The position numbers and the translations under genes were made by a program. From Ischnura elegans (taxonomy: Eukaryota; Arthropoda; Insecta; Odonata; Coenagrionidae), in contig NC_060246.1 in assembly GCF_921293095.1 (NCBI RefSeq), positions 11,922,001-11,986,000 on the forward strand: a DNA stretch of 64,000 bases, in the 5' to 3' direction. Below are positions 32,136-43,691 of this stretch, piece after piece. Each line of letters starts with the position of its first letter. The stretch's first letter is position 1. Below the pieces are notes generated by a model, which was not told the DNA's origin, searched no databases, and saw nothing but the letters and a program-made list of their open reading frames with translations.

Positions 32136-34713
32136 ATGTCACTCTTCATCCCCGGTCTGTTCGCCGTCGGCCTCCGCCCTGGCGACGTGATGGTGCAGGC
32201 GGCCATGGCGCTGCCCCTCTGCCGCAAGATCATCGAGGGGAGACTGACCATCGTCTCCCTGCGGCCACAGGACCAAGGCGATTGTCAGGAGGAAGAGGAG
32301 GAGAGCCTGATAACGAGTCGCCTCTCGCCCATCCCGCTCGAGTTCGACCCGTGGCTGTCGCACGAGGGGACCTTGGTACGGCTCTCGGGCGTCCCTCCAG
32401 ACACGCCCCTCGCGCTCATCAAGGCGTCGCTCCGTGGGCATGGCGTCCCCTTCGTATGGGTCTCGTGGTCCGCGTCGCCCGGCGATGCGCTCGTCGAGAT
32501 CCGGGGCCGAGACGACGCAACGCGCGCACTGCTGCGACGAGGCCTCATCCTCTGCGGCGGCGGACCCCGACTACGGGCGCGACCCGCGCGCGATGACCAA
32601 GTAAGAATAACCCTCAGTGCCATCTTTCTTTCCAATCTTTCGATACATGCATGGGCGAAGTTAAGAGTTTTATTTTGTGGGTAACAGCTATCCTGCTGGG
32701 GGTTTAGAGGCTATTGAATAATGCCCAGTGAAACGTGGCAGTTATATCAAAGTCGCCTGGGAAGCCACTTAAACGGGGGGTTGTCCCTGGCCCATAGCCG
32801 TTCCAGGAAAATTTGTTCAAATTTGCCTCTAAAAATTTACGTTATGTCTAATATAATTTGGACATTTCATTTATTTAAAGTCACTGTACTTGAATGTCTC
32901 GTACTTTTTTCGGACACATTATTATTTTTGCTGAGGGCAGTGGCGCAGCGAGAGGGATGTTTTGGGGGATAAAACACCCCCAGAGCTCAAATAAATTTTT
33001 AAGTTTAATACATTTTACCTACTGGGATTGATATTACTAATACAATATAGCCTAAGGTTTAATAAAATATCACTCAGTACGCCGTAAAACTAATGCATTT
33101 TGAACCATGTATCTTTAAATTCCTCAATTTATTAATCTCGCACCTGCTGCTCATCCTGCAGGGTATATTCTATACCCCCACACACCCCGGTATTAGATGC
33201 ACCTAAACCCCCCCCCACCCCCCAGCCTTAATTCCTAGCCTGGCTGAGGGGGCAAGTAATTGCCATGATTACACTGTCCCCCTACAATGCGCCCATGGAT
33301 CAAGGGTTACCATTGCGCTGCTTAGAATATCTCCGTACCTTCCCGGATATTCGTGTGCACAGAGTAATATGATTGGGGAGGCAAAGAAACCCGCCCCCCC
33401 TCCTGAAATCAGGACAATTTTTAGCGTTGACAAGGTTGTAACCCGCGCGACGCTGATAGATATCGTATTTAATTTAATTTTTAATGGTAGATTTATTTTA
33501 GATACAGCATATCACGATATCTGCTCCTCTGACATGACTTAACTGAACCTAGGACATCCATTTCCTCCCCCCCCCCCCCCCCGAAAATACTTGCTGCGTC
33601 TGCAGCTTATTGGACAACATTTTTGTTGACTCTTGAGTCATCCAGGTCATTAAGAGGGTGACAGGAGAGGTAGCAGCACTTGTCCATTAAGTCACGTTAC
33701 ATGGTCACCTGCAAAGTTGCAGAGAAATTCAATACCTCTCGCTTTGATCAGGCGGTGACGCCAAGCATCATGGTCCCTGATTGGCTTCCCTGCTCGTTAG
33801 AATAAAATACCATACAAAGTAGGTGACACGAATGTCACCTAGTGCCAAGATTTTGTCGCTCAGTGACAGTGCATGGTGCTGGCATGTTGTTTTTCTGTGA
33901 ACATGCTTGGCACAGATTATTACATCTTTTTTTCCTGTCAATAGGCAATATGCAAGGAAGAATTGAATGTATTTATGGGGCTTTGGATGATGAAGGGTTT
34001 TCTGGAAGTTTCAGAGTGGTCCAGCAAAAATCCTGCAATATATGCGCTACCATTTGTGGTATATTCGAGCTCCTCCAAGGTGATTGCTTTACATTTATGT
34101 TGGTGATTAAATTGCTTGCTGTGGGAAAAAATCCTTGTGCAGACAACTACCCTGTCCAATCTTCTCAATTTCAAGGCATCACTGTGCCATCACTTCCACT
34201 TCCCCGCTGCAACCTGCTGGGGTATTTAATAGCGTATGATTGTGAGGTGTGTCTCATTCAGAGGTTTTTCAACTTTTCATTCCGTTTAATAGACTGCCTT
34301 AATTTCACTGTATTTTTCCTGTTGATCAACTTCTCAAGATAGTGAAAAGTACTGTCGTAGCATAAACTTAAAATTCATTTACACTCAAAATAACATCAGA
34401 CTAACTACTGCCAATAACAGACTCTCTTTTACCTGGTCCTAACTTATGATGAAACATAACTACATATATCTGTTTATTTCAATGGCATTATTTCCTATTT
34501 GGACTTTAACAAATACTTAAAATAATAATGTCTCTTTTTTTCTAGTCTGGGAATGTTGCAAGAAGTGTCTCTGCTCCAGGACTTCTAGAAGCCACTAGAT
34601 GCAAGCCATTTCCTAGTTCTGGCCATCAGTCGCCAGGGCCAAGGATAGGGTTTGGGAGAGCAAGAGCTAGATGTTTATCCATCGACCAAGAGACGTTTCT
34701 CTCATGCAGTTGA
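32136..34713 (+). CDS. unrecognised three-exon gene, ~255 aa, RRM-like N-terminal half
   Basis: Predicted exons: 32136-32600 (155 codons), 33945-34079 (45 codons) and 34546-34713 (55 codons plus TGA). All junctions are phase 0. The signals are donor CAA|GTAAGA, acceptor TTTTTTTCCTGTCAATAG, donor AAG|GTGATT (weak) and acceptor TCTCTTTTTTTCTAG. The start ATG at 32136 follows the CpG-rich promoter and opens MSLFIPGLFAVGLRPGDVMV. An acidic stretch (QEEEEES) lies at about 50. Residues ~80-150 (LVRLSGVPPDTPLALIKASL, VPFVWVSW, DALVEIRGRDDATRALLRRG) have the spacing of an RNA-recognition motif, but the RNP signatures are weak, so this is inference. The last exon is basic, with GFGRARARC. A MITE sits in intron 1. 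An ATTAAA near 34914 could serve polyadenylation. The middle exon is the least certain. Confidence 0.5.
32938..33242. mobile_element. hAT-like MITE (CAGTGGCGCAGC family), copy 1
   Basis: A 305 bp element in intron 1 of the plus-strand gene, flanked by GCTGAGGG at 32930-32937 and 33243-33250. It begins CAGTGGCGCAGCGAGAGGG and ends CCTTAATTCCTAGCCTG. Copies of the same family lie at 42807-43077 (opposite orientation) and 54244-54549. They share AGCTCA.A.AA.TTTTTAAGTT, CATTTTGAACCAT and CTATACCC.CACA.CCC. Non-coding. Confidence 0.8.
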
Positions 34714-35129
34714 GCTAATTGTGTTGGCGGTTGGGCTTCACCAAATGCTCCATAGCTTCGATTTTTTTGGCATAATTTCAATTGGAGAATGATGTTACAT
34801 GTCTCATGAAAGTGTTAGTATGTATTATCAGTTTGACTGCGAAGTAGGTAACACTCCTATGCAATTGTCATGGTGCTACTAGTTTTTATGACTGACGTAT
34901 TTGCAATAATACGAATTAAAAAGTCAGCTTTTTGTGTTCTTATTACCAAATGTATCCTTGATTATTAAATTCCCATGCAGGCAAAGTCCTTTAGCAATAT
35001 AATTCGTCTTTCAAGTATTCAGTTTTCCTGGTTGGATGCACCTAAGAGGGATGCCCATGATGTCAATCACTGTTCACCATTCACTTGGGTAGGACAATTG
35101 CGGATGTCTGTTCTTCGGTCACTACTAAT

Positions 35130-37672
35130 TAGGGTGGTGCGAAAAAACTCAAGTTTCAAATTTCTTGTCGTAATAGTGCGGAATAGTTGCGATACGTTAG
35201 TACAAGAAAAACAAAAAAAGAATTATTAAAATCGGACGTCATCTTCCGATCCCGCAAAGCATCTGAAAAAATGACAAAAATTGTTTTTTTTTCGTTGTAA
35301 AAAAATCAAATTAAAATCTTTTAACGCTGTAGCAAAAAATGATTACAAATAGCATAGGATATTATTTATATACGCATATTTTTGGCTTTTAACTGTTATT
35401 ACCGATCGCACAAGATCATTAAAAATGTATAAATTTTGCAATTTAGCCGATTTTTAGAGTTGTGTCATAATAACTTAAGGTAATATTTTAGTCTAAAATA
35501 CATGTTTGATTATGCAGCTCTTCCTTTGTTTATATATGATTTAATAATATTTAAACAACCCAGAACTCACTGCGGAGAGGTGGCTGCACTTTGAGTTCTA
35601 CCCACATCCTCCATCCATCCAACCAATGAGGGTTACTGCTTCTATAATATTTAAATTTTTTGTCCTTCTTTTAAATTTTAACTTTTGAAAACTACTTTGT
35701 ACTGCGATTTAGTGGTAAGGTCTGGCATAATGGACCTTGATTTGAATTAGCCCTAGTAAATCCATCTCTGGATAGATAGCCACAAAGCTTAAGGGATGCT
35801 TCCGTTACCAATTTCACACACGGCTCCATTGCTTGCGTGTGATATGGGAAGTTGTAATATCCCAATCTTGTTTATCGCCTGATTCAATGAAGGAAGCTAT
35901 TTCTTCATTAGTAATTATTCTCAGAAGAAGAGGTGGAGTAGATAGTTTGACTACATTTCACTCAATCAATTCTATATGGTTATAGTTATTTTGAAGTTCA
36001 TGGTAGGAGTAATGAAGGTAATTTACGATAGGTTTGCCTTTTGGTTAAGTCTGTTTGGCTTTAAATACTCTTTTTAGCCCCAGCTCTCTAATGTGCCTTC
36101 TGTAATAAAAAACCATCGCCATCAATACATTCTCTTCGTGATCAAAGTTAGAGTTCCGTTCAATAACAGGGAAAACTACTTTCTTTGAATATCCAGGTAT
36201 GTTTCGAGAGGTTTCCTTTGCTCTGTTCACACGAGCCATCTAGCATGTGAAAATGGTCCAGTATCCCGGTTTGCTAAGTCATTTGGAAAGTCGCCAATTG
36301 TGATTGCTTGACTAATGTCAATAAGGTATCTTTGGTCCTTGCTCAAAATTTATCTATCAACTTGTAGAATTTCACATTCAATTGTTTGGAAATGCAGTTT
36401 GGAAGCTTTCCATAACCATTCATATTAGTCCAATTGGCCCACTAAATGATTTTTGGCCACTTGTTTCACCATCTAAATACTGAAAAATATGACAAAAGTA
36501 ATTCAATGAAATGAAGTAACCCAACTGCCCACTGCAGAGGGTGTCATTGGTGTTTTACGAGCTTTCTAATAGTGCAACCTTTCCATCTAATGTTCGTGCC
36601 ATCACAGCAAACTAACTCTAAGAACTCTAATGATACTCCTTGATCAGAGAGATAAGATAGTATGGAGACCACTATATCTTTAGCAGACCTGGAGCTTGGA
36701 GAAACATAACTCGAATACACAAAAACTGGTTCTTTTATTGGAGAATGGTGTTCCACTATAACTGTCCGACAGTACTCCTTCGATTCAATCATTTCTATTA
36801 CTATGGTATTGTCTACCCTTCCGTCAAAGTATAACCGTGTAGCTCTCCTAAATCAAGATGGATTTGCTGTAAATCGCTTATAATATTTTTCTTTTCCCTT
36901 TTAATTCTACATCGGTCAATGAACTTAGAAGTATATTCTTCAGTTATAACACCAATGTCTACAAGTACACTTGATGCTATAGCAGCCGCTGTACGGTGAG
37001 ACACCCCGTATTGATCACAATGAAAAGCTGTACTTTGGAATTTTACCCTCATTTGCCATGGTGATTTATATTTTTTTTGGATGCCTAGTACATCCAAAAT
37101 ACATTACGTAATCTTCCTAGTCAACAAAATTCTCCTTGATTTTTGAACTTTGCGTTGCGTCATTTAAAACCTCAACATCTTCACTTTCGGTTTCAATAGG
37201 GTTAACATGCTGCCTTTTTAAAGTGCAATTTTGCCTTTCAATTCTAGTGGTCAGTTTTATTGTCTTTTTTGATCTAAAGAGCTAATTTAAACTTCTCAAA
37301 AATTATCCTCAAGTAATTATTACAAAACTCTGAAAAATAGGCGAAATTGCAAAATTTATACATTTTTAATGATCTTGTGTGATCGGTAATAACAGTTAAA
37401 AGCCATAAATATGCGTATATAAATAATAACCTATGCTATTTGTAATCATTTTTTGCTACAGCGTTAAAAGATATTAATTTAATTTAATTTTTTACAACGA
37501 AAAAAAAAAACAATTTTTCTCACTTTTGTCATTTTTTCAGGTGCTTTGCGGGATCGGAAGATGACGTCCGATTTTAATAATTCTTTTTTTGTTTTTCTTG
37601 TACTAACGTATCGCAACTTTTCCGCACTATTACGACACGAAATTTGGAACTTGAGTTTTTTCGCACCACCTT
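35130..37672. mobile_element. complete DNA transposon with ~340 bp TIRs and 9 bp TSD
   Basis: Flanked by ACTACTAAT at 35121-35129 and 37673-37681. The terminal inverted repeats run from 35130 to about 35461 and from about 37325 to 37672. They begin AGGGTGGTGCGAAAAAACTC and, from the right, AAGGTGGTGCGAAAAAACTC, and match over almost their whole length, differing mainly in homopolymer lengths. Total length is 2,543 bp. Between the arms is a decayed minus-strand transposase-like gene. Long TIRs and a 9 bp TSD suit the Mutator or P-like range, but the superfamily is not settled from sequence alone. Confidence 0.85.
35990..37135 (-). pseudogene. transposase-like gene of the 2.5 kb transposon, broken
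   Basis: Minus-strand coding remnant in at least three open pieces. Piece 1 (37097-36813) starts MDVLGIQKKYKSPWQ, then CDQYGVSHRTAAAIASSVL and DRCRIKREKK. Piece 2 (36792-36544) contains RTVIVEHHSPIKEPVF, SPSSRSAKDIVVSIL and VCCDGTNIRWKGCTIRKL. After a stop the frame continues with PLQWAVGLLHFIELLL. Piece 3 (36239-36045) contains FPVIERNSNFDHEENVLMAM and RRHIRELGLKRVFKAK. From memory the CDGTN..WKG / LLH.NELP / HPENILLAM...RKHIRELALRRI pattern recurs in many uncharacterised arthropod proteins that travel with such elements; I cannot verify this here. Stops at the end of each piece make this copy inactive. Confidence 0.65.
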
Positions 37673-37681
37673 ACTACTAAT

Positions 37682-39235
37682 GTCAGTTGCTATGGTTTTC
37701 ACATCTTTTGCACCAATTAATTAACATTTGCCAATTATGGATATTCTGGGAAGAAATACAATACTGAAGTTAGTTGTAGAAATAAAATGGTTCCAAGGAT
37801 TTTTCTGAATATAACTGTTTAATTAGTCAGCTAATGCCATAATTGGAAACAACACAATAAGCAGAGGCAATTGGTAGCAGGAAGAATGTCATTTGTGAGA
37901 GAAGATTTTCAATTGTGGACGACTGCAAACATTTTCTTAATTACAAAAGACCAGCACTGACTACAATTGCAAATGGTCTACACTACTTCTTCCGTAGGTG
38001 ATTGACCATCAACTTAAGTTGCTAATGACGACAACTGACATCGGTTGCGTGTGAGCAACAACTGTGTTTGGAAACAAATGGCCAATAAGATTGCATCATT
38101 CCCCGGCATGATCTGCTTCATATATCGGTTACGCGCTTTTGCTCCATCGGCCTGCCCTCCAGACCCTCCCGAAAAAGGCCTGTTGCGGTCACTATGGAAG
38201 GTCTTACACTTTTTGTCTGCCATTTGTTATTTAAGGTTTACTTTTCAGTTGGCTAGATTAGATATAAGCAGTATTTCCACTTTCAAGTCAAATGAGCATA
38301 AGGGACATACATAGGTTACAATACGAAAATAAATGTTTATTGAAGAGAAACGTTTTTAGGAGAGACTAAAAACAATATATTTCTATGAGTCTGACAGAGT
38401 CTCTAAATTATTCAATTCAAATGCATACAAAAAATGTTGAGATCATGTTCCACTGTAACACTCAATCCATACATAATAACGATTATATTTAAGATCTCGA
38501 TCATTCATGTTGGTCAGTCACAACCAGTGGTGAAGTTGGGCCAGTACTGCGTACCCTCTAAAATGCAAACTCATTATAAGCGTACCGGTTAAACTACCTC
38601 TTTAAATCTGTAAAAATATAATATAGCCCTACTGTAAATTGTCCAATAGATTTCAGAAAGAAAAATCGTTTACTTGTTCAGAGTAATGTAGTGGCACAAC
38701 TTGGAAGTAATATAAGAGTTTGACATTTCAATTGTGGCCAGATGTGTAATACATGTTCAGCTGTTGGCAATTTATGGTGAGTACCGCCTAAATTTTTTTC
38801 CCTACTACATCACTGGTCATGATTGACCCATCTGGTCATGAGGGGACTAAGGCCCCCCCCCCACTCTTGGAAATCCAATTTATACTAGATAGTATGGTAA
38901 TCTTTGTTTGGACCCGCAATACTTCTGGGAGTTTACCCCATACTTAGACCCCCCCTGTCCCTATCCTAGATCCGCTACTGCCCATGACTAGTGATATCGA
39001 TGTGTGCAACACAGCAGTTAGTCCTCATCCACAATTTTCATCAAGGAAATAAAGGGCAGGCCAGATCCCTAATGCTTTTGGCAAGTGTGCTACTGTGGTT
39101 GTGCCTTATTTTAATATTTACTGCCAATGAGCATGAGACTATGGTGTTTTTAGCAAAAATCACTTACCATCTACTACTATTTTAAATTAATCTGTTAATT
39201 AAACAAACAATGCTATCATTTAAACACCTGAATGG
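37682..39235. other. no gene recognised; possible MITE remnant at 38820-38985
   Basis: No convincing coding region. The minus frame at 38014-38223 and the plus frame at 38045-38314 overlap on opposite strands and neither shows a domain. At about 38830-38985 a C-run (GGCCCCCCCCCCACTC) and the end CTAGATCCGCTACTG resemble the hAT-like MITE ends seen elsewhere, but I could not find a matching left end or TSD. Confidence 0.35.
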
Positions 39236-39672
39236 ACAACTTTTGAAAAATCTTCTCGGGATACCGCGCGGGTAAGATTATAACAGAGCGCCGACGTTTC
39301 GCGTACCGACTCGCTACCCTTTCTCACGGCTACTGATAGAAAATTCGAAGTGACCGTTGAAGCCCAGCATTAGGACACACCGGAAGCACAGACACACCTT
39401 AACAGAGACACCGGATTTTTGATCAGCGGCTCTTGGAATAGAACCCTTTAAAGAGTTATGCTTGCCAGAGCTAAGTCTACGGTGGTCCACGGTCTTCCGC
39501 GACAACAATCAGATCTCGACCAATCCGGCCCCTCCTAATGCTGGGCTTCAACGGTCTTTTCGAATTTTCTATCAGTAGCCGTGAGAATGGGTAGCAAGTC
39601 GGTACCCGAAACGTCGGCGCTCTTAAATAATCTTACCCGCGCGGTATCCCGAGGAGATTTTTCAAAAGTTGT
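39236..39672. mobile_element. fold-back element with ~135 bp inverted arms
   Basis: Left arm 39236-39370 and right arm about 39535-39672 are inverted repeats: ACAACTTTTGAAAAATCT, GGGATACCGCGCGGGTAAGA, CGCCGACGTTTCG, GGCTACTGATAGAAAATTCG, TTGAAGCCCAGCATTAGGA. A ~165 bp unique centre lies between. There is no coding capacity and no obvious TSD. It would fold into a long hairpin if transcribed. Confidence 0.75.
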
Positions 39673-40384
39673 TCGCAGGGAAAGTGTTAAATCATATACA
39701 GAACGGACTAGCTTTCATATCCCAATTGTCTTTTCAGATTCAGTGACATGCACGAACTGACTGATCTACTTTTATACTAAGGACGTCTTCATAGCGAATC
39801 CCCATGTGATTTAATTTCCTCTTTCATATTTTTATGATGCACACCAATCATATGTTAACCAATAAATGATTAAATACCCATGTCAAGATGTGGGCAGAAA
39901 TGGACAGATTGGCTGAAAGCTCACAGAGATTTTTTTCCTTTTCATGTGCTTGTTAAAGGCTCTTATCTCTCCTCTGTTGATTTTCTCATGCCATGGCAAT
40001 TTGTACATCAAATCATGTCTAGAAACAAATATATACATAGAGTAATTACACTTTGCGTGCTTGGCAAGCCTCATACATTTTCTCTAGTGATTTTTTGCTC
40101 ATTGAAAAACCTAATTGCCATCTACATTGTAAGACATGCTGTGGCCAGAAATCACAGGACACCGGAAGATGACTTGCATCCAACCCACAGGAATTTGTTT
40201 GGACTGATGTTCACTTGTTGTTGCTTGAGTCTGAATGAAAAAATAATTCAGCACGCACAATGCCAAGCTGACACTTAGAAATATAGGTACTGATGCACAC
40301 ATTTGCTCATGCGTAACATTGAGGGAGTAACACGTACCATAGGCCACAGGCATCAGCAAGATCCAACGCATGCTGAGTTTTCGT
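39673..40384. other. no supported gene; 132-codon plus frame noted
   Basis: A plus frame at 39880-40278 opens MSRCGQKWTDWLKAHRDFFP and has mixed hydrophobic content (VITLCVLGKPHTFSLVIFCS). It overlaps minus-strand frames of similar length and no family is recognised. Since LINE sequence starts just downstream, part may be decayed LINE. Confidence 0.3.
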
Positions 40385-41745
40385 GGGTTAAATAGATACG
40401 ATATTCATGACATAAATGACCTTAATAGCCACAGAAGGTATTCTTTAGTATTTTATGCTGATGATAATTTTTTCATAATAAATGCCTACAGTTCTAAAAG
40501 TCTCTCTTTACCACCTTGATCTTGTCACTGATATCCTACGGTGGTATACATTGATTGTGACTAGATATTAATGAAGAGCAATGCACTACAGCAAGCATGA
40601 GGCTAAATGGCCTCAGTAGATTATCCTTCCTATTTACCTAATTTAAGTTAGAGGAAAACAATTGAGAATTTTGTTGGTTCACCTCAAATCACATAATAAA
40701 ACCATACATTGCAGTCCTACAAATATGTGGTAATATGTATTGATTTTCTCAGTAAAAATTACAAAATTGAGGCACTAGGGCTGATTCAAATGAGCTTAGT
40801 GATAAATTTAAAAGCGCATACCGATGAATGAATATAAGAATAAAATTTATAAATGGTTGGTTGGAAATCCTTTTTCTAATCTTGTTTCTGGAGTGCAAAG
40901 ATGTTTAATAATTATTAGGTTAACAACTGATAATGAAGTGCCAACTTCAATCTATTATGGTGAGTTCTATCCGTGATAAAAACATGAATGGTAATTTCCA
41001 CACTATTTAATTTAAAACTAAACGACTGACCATGGCTGCAACACATTGTGTCGTTTTCGAGGACAAAGTGTTGAAACTAAGGTCAGTCATTAAGTGTTAA
41101 ATTTAATAGTGTGGAAATTACCATTAGTGTTTTTATCATGGATATATCAATATTCCACAAAATCAAGCCTGTAACGATTTTATACGGTGAGTTCTATTCC
41201 CACGTTATTTTTAGCATCCTTTTATGGGGCCCTTTACCCAGTGCTCATGTTGTTTTTAAAATATGTACATAAGAAAATAGTGAGACTGATGTGTAGTGCA
41301 TCCTCAAGGGTTCCAGCTCACCCTCTTTTCAAGAAACTCTCCATTCTCCCAATTCCGTGTGTCTACATGTTGAGTGCAATCATTTGTGCTAAACGCAATA
41401 TTGGTTTGTATGCTACCAATGATAGCATCCACAACTACTGTGGCAATCTACTTGTGGACTACATCACAACCAGTAACACCAGTTTTTCCTTCCATAATAT
41501 GCAAATCCTTCTACACAACAAGCTACCTAGAAACATTAAGAGAGTGGAAAAAATGTCTAGATTTAAATTCTAAGTGAAAGAGTTCTTTATGGTACATTTA
41601 TTTTATTCTACTGATGAATATTTGGCAGTGTAAATATATTCTGTACAGGTTTTTTTTGTAACTAAAAATTGACGTGTCGTATATTATGGAAAATGTATGT
41701 ACCAGGATCTCTAGGCAAATAAATATTATTATTACCATTATTAAT
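40385..41745 (+). pseudogene. second-type LINE RT and 3' end, interrupted by an insertion
   Basis: Plus-strand non-LTR element. The frame near 40405-40470 reads INDLNSHRRYSLVFYADDNF with the YADD catalytic motif. Degenerate sequence follows to IYYGEFYP near 40965. The protein resumes after a 215 bp insertion with YGEFYSHVIFSILLWGP, then KICT..., IVRLMCSASSRVPAHPLFKK, CAKRNIGLYATNDSIHNY and NKLPRNIKRVEKMSRFK, the typical end of ORF2. The 3' UTR ends with a tail of ATTATTATTA-like repeats at about 41718-41745, different from the (TACATC)n family. Several stops: inactive. Confidence 0.75.
40971..41185. mobile_element. 215 bp insertion with inverted repeat and 12 bp TSD
   Basis: Flanked by GGTGAGTTCTAT at 40959-40970 and 41186-41197. 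Removing it and one duplicate restores the LINE frame. It contains a near-palindrome: CCGTGATAAAAACATGAATG and TGGTAATTTCCACACTATT on the left, mirrored by AATAGTGTGGAAATTACCA and TTTTTATCATGG on the right, then about 45 bp of non-palindromic sequence ending GATTTTATAC. A 12 bp TSD suits a retroposon, while the palindrome suits a MITE, so the class is open. Confidence 0.7.
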
Positions 41746-41883
41746 CTATGGAACTAGGGTGTTGCATGAATAGTCTTGAATTTTTTTGTATATATTCAGT
41801 TGATATATTTATATATTCTTGAATTATATAATTTTAATATTGATTTGTCTTTTGCTATTTTTGCCTGATGATTATAAATTTAA

Positions 41884-43610
41884 ATATATATATAAAAGAA
41901 AGTCGAAAATCGTGTTAGTTAGAACACTTATAACTCGAGAACGGCTGCACCGATTTTAGTGACATTAGGCTCTTTGGATTCGTCTCAGCCCCGGATAACA
42001 TATAGAACATTAAAAAATAAAAAAATTTCACAAAAAAAATTCAACTTTATCTTAGAGATATGTTTTTAGGAGTTGATTGTTAAGACGGTCAAAAAAATTA
42101 GATTTTTTTTCGTTTTTACTAATGCATTGACTGATCTTTTTAGCAATATTAAAAAAATTTAAATGTTCAAACATGTTAAAAATATTAAAGTAATATTAAA
42201 ATAATTGAATTAGAGGTAAGCTCAGCTCGAATTGAGTCGTCAACAAACACATAACTACCGTGTGTGTAAACAAATCTCCAAGCAATTGTTGAGTATCAGT
42301 AATGTCTGTGTACTCTGCATGAATTCAAACCTTTTAACTTAGTAATAAACGAAGACGAAGTCACCAACTATCTATCTGAATATTTAAAGTCCTTGGATGC
42401 ACCTGGCTTACCACGGCATGATTTACAGCTAAAGGTAGGCTCTGTGTTCATGATCTTTCGAAACCTAAACCAACCAAAACTATCCAATGGAACGCGTTTG
42501 GTTATTTAAAAAACTGATAATGAAAGTGATTCACGCCACTATACTCAAAGGAAAATTCAAAGATGAGGAAGTTCTCAATCCGAAGATTCCATGATCCCAA
42601 CTTATATGCCCTTTTGAGCTTAAAGGTATTCAATTTCCAATTCGTGTTGCATTCGTGATAACGATTAACAAATCGCATGGTCAGTCTTTCAGTTTTTGTA
42701 ATGTTTGTTCTCATGTGTCAGTGAAAACCCATGATTTTCTCATGGTAAATAATATGTGGTATGTTTACGAGTCGGTAAACCATCTGCTGTATTTCTTCCT
42801 TCGCTTCAAGGGCACAGCTAGGAATTAAGGATAGGCGCAGCTAATACTGGCGGGTCTGTAGGGTATAGAAAACTCGCCAAGGTAAGCGAGAGGTGTGGGG
42901 GCCCTCCCCAGACATTTTTTAGGATAAAAGGTTCAAAATGGTAGGTTTTGCGGCTGTGTGAACAGTTGAATATTTTTTTGACTCACCCGTCTATCAATAA
43001 CCAAATGTTTTATAAAAAGATTCTCTGAGCTTTTGGGGGGGTTTTAACCCCCAAAAACCCCCCTCGCTGCGTCCCTGCTTCGCTTCGCTATTTTTATTTA
43101 GCTTCATTCGCTTTATCTTGCGCCTGATAACAAAACAAAAACTGTTGTTTATCAGAAGGCGCTTGACGCAAGACATTAAACCCGAACGTGTAGGGCACAC
43201 CGTGGTGCGTTTACGCATGCAGCACGTTTACGCAGTGCATTTTTTTTCCAAACAGATATACTATAACTGGCGCGCCGTAAGTTATTTGATACGAATGCTG
43301 CTTCATAGGGGCTTTTCTTAATCTATTTTGAGCATCAGTCAAGCGTCGGTCTAGCGTTGCGTTAACCTGCCCCGTGAACGAGCCAAGTTTACGCTACGGA
43401 CTCAGACCTTAAAACATTTTTTTACGGTTAATAACACAAATAGCCAACAACTGAATGCATATAATTTTTATTTCATCAACATTTTCTCATTTAATTTATA
43501 ATAAATCAAATATGATTAAAACGATACAGCCACTCCTTATATATAAATGGTGCAACTAAACTATAAGTTTTTTGAATGTTAGGCGGTACGAAGTTCGCCG
43601 GGTCAGCTAG
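41884..43610 (+). mobile_element. Helitron, near-complete length, decayed
   Basis: The 5' end lies near 41884 (TATATATAAAAGAAAGTCG, then GTGTTAGTTAGAACACTTAT). The 3' end is CTAG at 43607-43610 with the hairpin GGCG-loop-CGCC just upstream, followed by T. Inside (about 42355-42770) are C-terminal helicase blocks: LPRHDLQLKVGSVFMIFRNL, NQPKLSNGTRLVI, FELKGIQFPIRVAFVITINK and SHGQSF. Most of the Rep/Helicase is absent, so this is a deletion derivative. A hAT-like MITE sits inside at 42807-43077. Two other Helitron pieces in the window match its ends. Confidence 0.8.
42807..43077. mobile_element. hAT-like MITE (CAGTGGCGCAGC family) nested in Helitron
   Basis: A 271 bp element flanked by CTTCGCTT at 42799-42806 and 43078-43085. 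The left end is CAAGGGCACAGCTAGGAATT and the right end, read inward, is CAGGGACGCAGCGAGGGG. It is in the opposite orientation to the copies at 32938 and 54244. It inserted after the Helitron, which gives the relative ages. Confidence 0.8.
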
Positions 43611-43691
43611 TTTAAATATAAATACTGTTTAAGTATACCGGGACTAGCCACGGTGATAACTTTACGGGAGTCACCCGCAATGCACAATTGT

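Noticed and set aside
33842-34342. 166-codon plus-strand frame
   Set aside because: It overlaps the predicted middle exon in a different frame. The acceptor at 33945 and phase-0 joins favour the exon interpretation, and the product shows no domain.
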